Shown here in pieces: positions 28,051 through 34,789 of a stretch of 59,313 nucleotides of DNA. Numbering within the stretch: the first letter of the stretch is position 1; every line of letters begins with the position of its first letter. Location of the stretch: assembly GCA_937890595.1 (NCBI GenBank), contig CALADM010000022.1, positions 1 through 59,313 of the forward strand, written 5' to 3'. The position numbers and the translations under genes are program-made. The notes beneath the pieces are model-generated. The model was not told where the DNA came from. It worked only from the letters and a program-made list of their open reading frames with translations, and searched no databases. Source of the DNA: CAJMNU01 sp905214855 (GTDB taxonomy: Bacteria > Bacillota > Clostridia > Lachnospirales > Lachnospiraceae).

Positions 28051-28150
28051 GACATCATATGACAGCGTGTAAGGCTGGTGGAAGATGATGTTATGTAACT
28101 GTTGTCGATTACCCACAACCTAAAGGCAGTGGGTTTCCGCCTACGACATA
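28051..28150 (+). other. Structured leader RNA or mobile-element hairpin remnant
   Basis: A stem TGTCG (28103-28107) / CGACA (28144-28148) encloses CCCAC (28112-28116) / GTGGG (28129-28133), itself enclosing CCT-AAA-GG. It lies in the 5' leader of the MarR-lrgAB transcript. The hairpin style (CCCACAACCTAAAGGCAGTGGG) also recalls ends of IS200/IS605 elements, so it may be a decayed insertion. I cannot decide between the two. Confidence 0.45.
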
Positions 28151-28162
28151 CGAAAAGATTTT

Positions 28163-28180
28163 AACTGTGAAATCACAGTT
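28163..28180 (+). promoter_or_regulatory. Perfect 8-bp palindrome before MarR gene
   Basis: AACTGTGA-AA-TCACAGTT lies 2 nt before the ribosome site GGAGGGT (28184-28190). It could be the operator of the MarR protein encoded next, or a hairpin limiting its translation. Confidence 0.5.
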
Positions 28181-28197
28181 TCTGGAGGGTAACCAGA

Positions 28198-28635
28198 TTG
28201 GATACATATGGAACATTAAATGAATTGTTAGTTAAACTTTTCCATGACATTATGGATATAGAGCAAAAAGCGATCATCACACCTGAATTTGAAGATATTA
28301 CAAACAATGATATGCATATTATAGAGGCGATTGGAATGGAAGAACCTAAGAATATGTCATCCATTGCTAAACAATTGTCAGTTACAGTTGGTACTTTGAC
28401 GATTGCGATGAACAGTCTGGTAAAGAAAGGATATGTATACCGCGAGAGAAGTGAAGAAGATAGGAGAGTTGTTTATATTTATTTATCAGAAAAAGGCAGA
28501 AGAGCCTATGAACATCATGCAAGATTTCATCAGGAGATGATCCAGTCTGTTTTAGAACACATGGATTCGGAAGAGACAAAAGTATTGATTCGTGCGCTGA
28601 CTGATTTAAACAAATGGTTTCGGAGTTTTCAGTAG
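28198..28635 (+). CDS. MarR-family regulator upstream of lrgAB
   Basis: A 145-aa winged-helix protein. SSIAKQLSVTVGTLTIAMNSLVKKGYVYRE is the recognition helix region and SEEDRRVVYIYLSEKG the wing. It starts with TTG; GGAGGGT is 7 nt upstream and no ATG or GTG in frame fits. It precedes lrgA by about 60 nt and probably controls the operon. Confidence 0.85.
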   Translation: MDTYGTLNELLVKLFHDIMDIEQKAIITPEFEDITNNDMHIIEAIGMEEPKNMSSIAKQLSVTVGTLTIAMNSLVKKGYVYRERSEEDRRVVYIYLSEKGRRAYEHHARFHQEMIQSVLEHMDSEETKVLIRALTDLNKWFRSFQ

Positions 28636-28698
28636 AGAAGATACAGAGATATCTGGGGTGCGGGGGAATGATGCATAACAGGAGGAAAATATGGAACA

Positions 28699-29061
28699 AT
28701 GAAAATTTTAAAACAGATAGCAATTATTTTTTCTATATGCTGGATCAGTCAGGTAATAGAATATTTTCTGCCATTTTCTTTTCCAGCCAGTGTGATAGGT
28801 ATGATACTGCTTTTTGGAGTTTTATTAATTGGATGGTTAAAAATCGAACATATTCAGGAAAAATCTGATTTTCTTCTCTCCAATATGGCGTTTTTCTTTG
28901 TGCCTGCCGGAGTCAGTGTCATGAATTATTTTGACATTTTAAGATCATCTGCGATTGCCTTGATCGTAATCTGTATTTTAACTACGATTATCACATTTGC
29001 AGCTACAGCTTTTAGTGTTAAGCTGACGATACAATGGATGGAGCGGAGGAAAAGAAAATGA
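28699..29061 (+). CDS. lrgA: LrgA/CidA-family holin-like membrane protein
   Basis: 120 aa with four hydrophobic segments. The order QIAIIFSICWISQVIEYFLP, FPASVIGMILLF, FFVPAGVSVMNYFD is typical of CidA/LrgA. These pairs modulate murein hydrolase activity or export of small organic acids; which applies here is unknown. Overlaps lrgB by 4 nt (ATGA). Confidence 0.85.
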   Translation: MKILKQIAIIFSICWISQVIEYFLPFSFPASVIGMILLFGVLLIGWLKIEHIQEKSDFLLSNMAFFFVPAGVSVMNYFDILRSSAIALIVICILTTIITFAATAFSVKLTIQWMERRKRK

Positions 29062-29738
29062 TAGAATTGACAGCGTCACCGTTTTTTGGTATTGCTTTAA
29101 GTATTATTGCTTTCTGGGTGGGAGTAAAAATACAGAAAAAAACAGGGATCTCTCTTTGTAATCCATTAGTGATCGCAGTGGTATTAGTGATTGCGGTTCT
29201 CACTATATTTCGGATACCATATGAGTCATACAATAAGGGTGGGACTATTATCAATATGTTTTTAGCTCCTGCCACAGCTTGTCTGGCAGTTTCCGTTTAT
29301 ACTAAGCTGCAGATTCTGAAAGAAAATTGGCTTCCTGTCCTTGTAGGATGTACAGTTGGATCTCTTACTTCTATAGCGAGTGCGTACATTTTATGCCGTA
29401 TCTTTGGTTTAGATGATGCCATGGTTTATTCCATGCTCCCAAAATCCGTGACCACTCCGATTGCAGTCAGCATTTCTTCTGCCCATGGCGGAATTTCTTC
29501 TATTACAGTGGTTGCAGTGATTTTTACTGGGATTTTTGGAAATATAGCAGCCCCGTTTTTGATCCGCCTGTTTAGGGTAAAAGATCCTGTCACAGCAGGT
29601 TTGAGTATTGGAGCATGCAGCCACGCAGTAGGAACTTCAAAAGCAATTGAACTTGGAGAGATAGAAGGAGCAATGAGTGGTCTTGCAATTGGAGTCTGTG
29701 GGATCATAACAGTTCTCTTTTCGCTTTTTTTACACTAG
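29058..29738 (+). CDS. lrgB: LrgB/CidB-family membrane protein
   Basis: 226 aa, polytopic. NPLVIAVVLVIAVL, FLAPATACLAVSVYTK, LPKSVTTPIAVSISSAHGG and GACSHAVGTSKA are LrgB hallmarks. ATG 29058 has GGAGGA upstream, inside lrgA. Its 3' end overlaps the convergent spmB by 9 bp. Confidence 0.9.
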   Translation: MIELTASPFFGIALSIIAFWVGVKIQKKTGISLCNPLVIAVVLVIAVLTIFRIPYESYNKGGTIINMFLAPATACLAVSVYTKLQILKENWLPVLVGCTVGSLTSIASAYILCRIFGLDDAMVYSMLPKSVTTPIAVSISSAHGGISSITVVAVIFTGIFGNIAAPFLIRLFRVKDPVTAGLSIGACSHAVGTSKAIELGEIEGAMSGLAIGVCGIITVLFSLFLH

Positions 29739-30245
29739 GATAAGACTTGCCAGAATGCCTGCTGCGGTGGCTACAAGAGAACCAGACAATGTCCAGCGTG
29801 TTTTGGTAACTTTTATGCTAAGAAAATAGACACTCATTGTATAGAAAACAGTTTCTGTACAGCTCATAAGAATGGAAGCGAGCATACCAATAGAAGAGTC
29901 CGTACCATATTGTTTAAAGATATCAAATACCAGCCCCAGTGCTGCCGAATTAGAGACCAGACGTACCAGAATAACCGGTACGATGGGACTTGGAAGGTGA
30001 AGCACAGAGGCTGGTATTTTTAAACATTGGCTTAAAAAATCTAAGAATCCTGAAGTTCTAAGTACACCAACAGCAGTCATAAGACCAATTAAAGTAGGGA
30101 GGATCTGCGCCACTGTTTTTATTCCTGTTTTAGCACCTTCTGTAAAATCATCAAAGACAGGTCTTTTTGAGAGAATCCCAAAGCCAATAATATAAAAAAG
30201 AACAAGAGGGATCATACAATCTGATAGAAATGAGATCCAAACCAT
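29730..30245 (-). CDS. spmB: Spore maturation protein B
   Basis: 171-aa Gate-domain membrane protein, partner of SpmA in spore-core dehydration. SDCMIPLVLFYIIGFGI, PTLIGLMTAVGVLRTSGFLD and SNSAALGLVFDIF...MSCTETVFYTM are typical. Although spmAB is usually one operon, here spmB lies 4 kb from spmA on the opposite strand, behind the DUF885 gene. Its ribosome site AAGGAG is inside a perfect inverted repeat. Confidence 0.9.
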   Translation of the reverse strand: MVWISFLSDCMIPLVLFYIIGFGILSKRPVFDDFTEGAKTGIKTVAQILPTLIGLMTAVGVLRTSGFLDFLSQCLKIPASVLHLPSPIVPVILVRLVSNSAALGLVFDIFKQYGTDSSIGMLASILMSCTETVFYTMSVYFLSIKVTKTRWTLSGSLVATAAGILASLILV

Positions 30246-30251
30246 GCGTTT

Positions 30252-30295
30252 CTCCTTTGCAGAGAATCATTTTGGTATCAGTATATGCAAAGGAG
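30252..30295 (-). promoter_or_regulatory. SD-sequestering hairpin and sporulation-like -10 before spmB
   Basis: On the minus strand CTCCTTTGCA (30295-30286) can pair with TGCAAAGGAG (30261-30252), which contains the spmB ribosome site. A CATATACT box (30287-30280), the same as before spmA, lies at the edge of the loop. A transcript starting there would lack the 5' arm and leave the site free. Confidence 0.5.
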
Positions 30296-30314
30296 ATATA
30301 GGTCATGATTGAAT

Positions 30315-32156
30315 TCAGGCTTGTTGTGTCAAGAGCCAAGATGGAAAATACTGGCGTATCACACGGAAAGAGGCGGGTGCCATATCCAAAATAAAGGTAT
30401 GGAATTCTTTTAAGTCAAATTCTTCGCCAAGCATATCCTTAGCCTGTTCCTTTAGATCAAGAATCTCTAAATAGCCAGTATAATACTGTAAGTAATTGCT
30501 AGGACAGTTTACCATGGTATAAAAAATATCTTCTGCAACTAAGGGGTCTGTGATGGAATAGTGGGAATCTAAATATTCGCTTGTATCTTTTAAAGTCCAT
30601 CCATGGTAGTTGATATTGAAATCTAAAAGTGCATAAAGTCCGAGGATCGCCGCAGAATTATGCATCAGGAGATTTTGCAATTCGCTGTTTAAACCATTGT
30701 CAAAAGAATACGAATAATATTCTGCATAGGTTGCCCATCCCTCTGAATAGCCTGAACAAGACAAAAGACGCAGAAGAGGAGCTGGATTTTTTTGCAAAAA
30801 GTAGAGTGTCTGATATAAATGTCCCGGAATTCCTTCATGTGCTAATGTAGTATAGAGTGGATTGGATTGCTGAATGGATTTTTGGTTTATGTAAATAACA
30901 GTATTTTGAAAATCATCTAAGCGAGGAATCAGAAAAAATGCAGGGCTGAGAGAGGATTCCAGAGCTTTTGGAACATATTTGAGTGTTACATTGCCGAGTC
31001 CGTTCTGAGTAGATGGAAAATCAGCAGTGATCTGTGTACGCAGATTGTTTAAAATGGATTCTGGCTCTGTTGCAGAAAAGGTATAGGATTCTAATTGATC
31101 GCCCAGTTCGGGATTTTTGGCTATCATATTGGAAATGCTGCGCAGGTCGGAATCCAGATGAATTTGTATCTGCTTGTAAAGTTCATCCATGCTATAGGAA
31201 GTTCCAGAATTGGAGAGAACCAGATATTCATAATACTCTGTTCCATCAGGAAATTGACAAAGTCCGCCTGAATGGCTGCTGTTTCCTTTCAAAGATGTAA
31301 GTTCTTCAATCAATGTATTGTAAGTTGGAATCCAGTAAGTAGTCAGTGCAGTTGTGTTTTGTTCCAAATAGTTTTCTTTTTCTTCTTCTGTTAGTCCTTC
31401 TATACTGTTCAAACGCTGTTCAAATGTTTCTGTCAGGGGGTTGACTGCTGGTGTCGTTGTGGCAGTTTGACAGGACTCTATAATACGATCAATGGAAGGA
31501 TCATCAAGACCAAGTCCAGCTTCTGATTTTTGGCGTTCAAATTCCATGATTTCTTTAAAAAGTTCAGGAACAGCTTTTAGGAGAGAGAGGTAATTTGTGA
31601 TATCTTCTTTAGAATCAAAAGGATATTCGGACAGAAGAATAGGAAGCTGTGCTTGAATTCCAATTGTTTCAGACAGGGGCTGTACATATAATTCCATCCC
31701 TTCACAGAGCGTTTCTGTCTCCAAATAATCTTTTAAAACATTATATAAGAATTGTTGTTTGGATGTAAGTGGGGTATAAGGGATTGATTCCAACTGCTGC
31801 AGTAAAGAGGAAACCTTTTCACTGGATTCTTGCATTTGGATCAAAGAATATGTGCCAAAAGGAGAATCTGTTGAGGTGATGCCATACTGCTCTGGATTTT
31901 TTAAGAGAAGATGCAGATAAAGAGAGGATGATTTCGCAAGATCACAAAAAATGGAATTTGTAAAATCATCAAATTCTTGTTGGATCTTTATGGAATCTTC
32001 ATCTGATTTGTCATGATACTGGTAATCGGTTTCGTTTGCTTGTTCTGTGGAGGCAGATGGCTGTTCCAGAGAAACAAGAGAACAGCCTGTGATCTGAAAA
32101 ACCAGAACCAGACAGAGAAGAAGAGCGAGGATTTTGTGTTTGGATTTTGTGTTCAT
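30315..32156 (-). CDS. DUF885 lipoprotein, putative zinc metallopeptidase
   Basis: 613 aa. Signal peptide with lipobox ITGC (lipid on Cys25), followed by a Ser/Glu-rich linker, so it is anchored outside the membrane. The catalytic-type motif LAHEGIPGHLYQ and downstream GYSEGWATYAEYY match DUF885 peptidases, where HExxH-like histidines and the later Glu bind zinc. Substrate unknown. The ribosome site GAAAGGAG is present upstream, but with a long spacing to the chosen ATG. Confidence 0.85.
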   Translation of the reverse strand: MNTKSKHKILALLLCLVLVFQITGCSLVSLEQPSASTEQANETDYQYHDKSDEDSIKIQQEFDDFTNSIFCDLAKSSSLYLHLLLKNPEQYGITSTDSPFGTYSLIQMQESSEKVSSLLQQLESIPYTPLTSKQQFLYNVLKDYLETETLCEGMELYVQPLSETIGIQAQLPILLSEYPFDSKEDITNYLSLLKAVPELFKEIMEFERQKSEAGLGLDDPSIDRIIESCQTATTTPAVNPLTETFEQRLNSIEGLTEEEKENYLEQNTTALTTYWIPTYNTLIEELTSLKGNSSHSGGLCQFPDGTEYYEYLVLSNSGTSYSMDELYKQIQIHLDSDLRSISNMIAKNPELGDQLESYTFSATEPESILNNLRTQITADFPSTQNGLGNVTLKYVPKALESSLSPAFFLIPRLDDFQNTVIYINQKSIQQSNPLYTTLAHEGIPGHLYQTLYFLQKNPAPLLRLLSCSGYSEGWATYAEYYSYSFDNGLNSELQNLLMHNSAAILGLYALLDFNINYHGWTLKDTSEYLDSHYSITDPLVAEDIFYTMVNCPSNYLQYYTGYLEILDLKEQAKDMLGEEFDLKEFHTFILDMAPASFRVIRQYFPSWLLTQQA

Positions 32157-32289
32157 ATCTGTTTGCGGGCACTTCTATCTGCCATGAAAAGGCATAAAGT
32201 GACCTTCTCCTTTCAAAATATTGTGATGTCATGAGCTAATGAGACTGTTTTGGGGGGAATTATCTACCAGAAAAAACAGTGCCTGAATG

Positions 32290-32378
32290 CATTATAATGA
32301 TCTTGGGGTCAAAAGGATTTTGACCACTCTGCTACAGGATTGCTCTGCACTATGTGCTCCCGCAATCCTCATTATAAT
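32290..32378. repeat. Palindromic intergenic element with 9-bp flanking repeats
   Basis: CATTATAAT at 32290-32298 and again at 32370-32378 flanks 71 bp that fold as two hairpins: GGTCAAAA-GGA-TTTTGACC (32307-32325) and AGGATTGC (32336-32343) / GCAATCCT (32362-32369), the latter with an inner GCAC-TAT-GTGC. It looks like a dispersed palindromic unit or tiny MITE. Confidence 0.55.
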
Positions 32379-32511
32379 ATAATTAGAAAAAGAATACAAT
32401 GTATCATAAAGAGCTGTTTTTTGGGGAGGGGCTTTTCAACAAAATAAAAATGCTCCAAACATCATGAGATTTTTGGCGAAAAAAAATTGTCAAAAATTAA
32501 AAAAACATATC

Positions 32512-32540
32512 TTGACATTTTTGTAAAAAAGTATCATAAT
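32512..32540 (+). promoter_or_regulatory. Sigma-A promoter of the intergenic RNA
   Basis: TTGACA (32512-32517), exactly 17 nt, CATAAT (32535-32540). No coding gene starts within 570 nt downstream, so the promoter appears to serve an RNA gene. Confidence 0.6.
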
Positions 32541-32590
32541 AAGATACATAAACAAAGAGTTCTACATATTCTATGATGCCAATCAAAAGG

Positions 32591-32628
32591 TTATTCAAAT
32601 TATTTCAAATTTATTCAATTTATTTCAC
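32591..32628 (+). repeat. Four tandem decamers TTATTCAAAT-like
   Basis: Consecutive 10-nt units TTATTCAAAT, TATTTCAAAT, TTATTCAATT, TATTTCAC at the 5' part of the RNA, before its GC-richer folded region. Confidence 0.65.
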
Positions 32629-33083
32629 GATCAAATCCCATTTTTTTTAAGTAAAATCAGAAGGAGGACTGAATAAGTAATTTAAAATAGAACCAAATAT
32701 GAGTGAATATACTCAAAGATACTCAAAAATCCAGAGTATTAGTTGGTTACTTAAAACTACTGAAATTACAGGAAGGAAGCCAGTGCAAGTTGAAAAAGTC
32801 TTGCTAACTATAGGGTAGAACCTTGTTGGTTGTAATTGAGTAATGGTTAAAGTCCACGAAAACCAAGTGGCAAAACAAATAAAATTTAGGAAAGGAAAAG
32901 CTATTTAGATGAAAACCTATATCTAATCAACGAAAATGAATTTATAGGTATGTACCGATGGCTTAGTCGGGAAGTTACGACTGTGGAGTGTACAAAAACA
33001 TGTGAGTAGCGTATTGCTTGCAATCGCCAAAGCATACACGTTGAAACAGTAACTACAAATTGTGAAATTGTAGCGTATCATCT

Positions 33084-33110
33084 AGCATATACACATAGGT
33101 ATATGTTTTT
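33084..33110 (+). terminator. Intrinsic terminator of the intergenic RNA
   Basis: CATATAC (33086-33092), loop ACATAG, GTATATG (33099-33105), then TTTTT. It ends 9 nt before the first Tad gene, so it separates the RNA from the pilus operon or acts as an attenuator. Confidence 0.8.
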
Positions 33111-33119
33111 AGTAGCAGA

Positions 33120-33662
33120 ATGTGTATTTATACGATATGTTTTTTAGCATGGCTTTCTGTTTGTACGGCATTTGATTTCCGTATAAGAAAAATCCCGAAT
33201 GCATGGATTCTTTCGGGATATATAACCGCAATCTGTTGTGTCTTGATACAGTATAGAGAGTCAGATCGAGTATTTTTAGTTTTATGTTCAGGAATTGTCC
33301 GAATGTTGGGCAGTATGGTGTTACTTTTCCCGTTATTTTTAATTCGGGCGATGGGAGCAGGGGATATTAAAATCCTTGCTTTGGTGTTTGCGATTCAGGG
33401 AATACAGGAAGGAGGAAGATCTGTTTTTCTTGCACTTTTTATTGGGGGAGTTGCTGGGATGCTGCAATTAATATTGAAAAAGAAATTATGCAGCAGAGTA
33501 GCCTATTTTTTTCATTATGTTAGGAGAATATGTAGCTGTACATGGAATGTCAGAAGAGAAGTATATTGGGATCCTGACAGAGATGGGACAGAAATGACAA
33601 TGCCATTTGTATGGTGTATTGAAATGGGGGTGTGGCTGAATATGTGGATGACAGGGATGTGA
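33120..33662 (+). CDS. Prepilin peptidase (TadV/CpaA-like)
   Basis: 180-aa aspartyl membrane protease that would process Flp pilin. Active-site aspartates are in FDFRIRKIPN (near residue 19) and GAGDIK (near residue 81), with about five membrane segments. The only in-frame start is ATG 33120, with no visible ribosome site and a terminator directly upstream, so expression may be low or depend on readthrough. The C-terminal tail (about 40 aa) is unlike the family. Confidence 0.85.
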   Translation: MCIYTICFLAWLSVCTAFDFRIRKIPNAWILSGYITAICCVLIQYRESDRVFLVLCSGIVRMLGSMVLLFPLFLIRAMGAGDIKILALVFAIQGIQEGGRSVFLALFIGGVAGMLQLILKKKLCSRVAYFFHYVRRICSCTWNVRREVYWDPDRDGTEMTMPFVWCIEMGVWLNMWMTGM

Positions 33663-33778
33663 AGTGAAATAGATAGACAGACAGGAAGAAGTTTGGAAAT
33701 TGTTGATATCATGGATAGGAAAAAAACACAATGGTTAGTCAGATGTATGGAGAAAAAAGAGAATAAGGGGGGATTACT

Positions 33779-34789
33779 CTGGAAAAGATACTTGCGGTGT
33801 ATGATATGGATCCTTTATATGCAGCAAAGTTCGCAGAGATCACAAATCAGAAAGAAGGAATCCCATTTGTCGTGATGGCATTTACTTCGCTTGAAAAATT
33901 AAAAGAGTATGCAATAAACAATCCAGTAGAAATTTTATTGATTGGTTCAGAAGTTGAAAAAGAGTCTGTAGAATTTCTTCCAATCAAAAAAATCTTTCGA
34001 CTCAGTGAGGGGGAAACGGTTGCCATAAAGAATGAGTATTCAGAGATTTATAAATATCAGTCATCTGATGCCATTTTGAGGGAGGTGATGGAGTGTTATG
34101 GGACAAACGAGAAAGAGTGGTATTACTGTAAAAAAGGAAAAAAGGCACAGATGATAGGGGTATATTCTCCTGTATCACGATGTTTAAAGACTTCATTTGC
34201 ATTGACTTTAGGGCAGCTGTTGGCATTGGATGTAAGGGTTTTATATGTAAATTTGGAATGTTTTTCAGGTTTTCGTTTTTTAATGGGAGAAGAGTTTCAA
34301 AAAGATTTGGCAGATGTCTTGTACTTTTATAAGCAGGGAAACGTGGGAATGCTCAAACTTCAGTCTGTGATCCATCATTTGGGGCAAATGGATTATATTC
34401 CGCCTGTACGTTATTCGGAAGATCTGGATCAGATAGAGGCAGAGGAGATGGCAGAGATGTTGGATCAGATTGCCAAGGAAGGCGGCTATGAAAGGATGAT
34501 TTTGGATGTTGGAAATTATGGGAGACAGGCAGAAAAATTGCTTGAAGTATGTGATGTGATCTATATGCCTGTGAGAGAAGATGGTATGTCTGTATCAAAG
34601 TTACAGGAGATGGAGGTATATCTAAAACATTCAGGACATCAACAGATACTGGAAAAAACAGTACGTTTAAAGCTGCCATTTCACAGTAATTTTGGAGGGA
34701 AAGAAAACTATTTGGAACAGTTATTGTGGGGAGAATTAGGGGATTATGTAAGGCAGATCATAAAAGGGAAAGGATTGGAATGTGTCTGA
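33779..34789 (+). CDS. TadZ/CpaE-like pilus assembly ATPase
   Basis: A MinD/ParA-fold protein thought to localise the Tad machine. N-terminal receiver-like half (about 1-120), then GVYSPVSRCLKTSFALTLGQLLA as a deviant Walker A and DVRVLYVNLE following. With CTG 33779 as start the protein reads MEKILAVYDMDPLYAAKFAE, the expected N terminus, and AAGGGGGG lies 6 nt upstream. The first standard start would be GTG 33797, which cuts the first beta strand. Overlaps cpaF by 8 nt. Confidence 0.8.
   Translation: MEKILAVYDMDPLYAAKFAEITNQKEGIPFVVMAFTSLEKLKEYAINNPVEILLIGSEVEKESVEFLPIKKIFRLSEGETVAIKNEYSEIYKYQSSDAILREVMECYGTNEKEWYYCKKGKKAQMIGVYSPVSRCLKTSFALTLGQLLALDVRVLYVNLECFSGFRFLMGEEFQKDLADVLYFYKQGNVGMLKLQSVIHHLGQMDYIPPVRYSEDLDQIEAEEMAEMLDQIAKEGGYERMILDVGNYGRQAEKLLEVCDVIYMPVREDGMSVSKLQEMEVYLKHSGHQQILEKTVRLKLPFHSNFGGKENYLEQLLWGELGDYVRQIIKGKGLECV

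Larger units (their letters stand above)
32547..33110 (+). ncRNA. Large structured noncoding RNA, family not identified (~560 nt)
   Basis: Between the promoter at 32512 and the terminator at 33084 there is no plausible coding frame but many perfect short stems: TAAGTAA (32674-32680) / TTACTTA (32747-32753); ATACTC / GAGTAT (32719-32739); GCAAG / CTTGC (32785-32804); CCAC / GTGG (32854-32870); TTAGAT / ATCTAA (32905-32926), whose loop CCTATA can pair with TATAGG (32943-32948) as a pseudoknot; AGTCG / CGACT (32965-32982); GTGTA (32988-32992) / TACAC (33035-33039) enclosing GCG...CGC (33009-33027); CTACAA / TTGTAG (33053-33073). It lacks the RNase P, tmRNA, 6S, SRP and common riboswitch signatures I know. 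The length is like the ROOL class, but I cannot confirm homology. Confidence 0.6.

Noticed and set aside
28051..28150. Intact IS200/IS605 element or TnpB guide RNA
   Set aside because: Only a hairpin similar to such ends is seen; there is no tnpA or tnpB frame nearby.
32940..33110. Possible c-di-GMP riboswitch controlling the pilus operon
   Set aside because: The class I and class II c-di-GMP aptamer core sequences are not present; kept only as an unidentified structured RNA.
32547..33110. RNase P RNA, tmRNA or group I/II intron
   Set aside because: No GAGGAAAGTCC, no tRNA-like end with tag frame, no intron core or domain V sequence.
33693..33875. Short 60-codon frame between the first prepilin peptidase and TadZ
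   Set aside because: It overlaps the TadZ N terminus in another frame and has no recognisable features.
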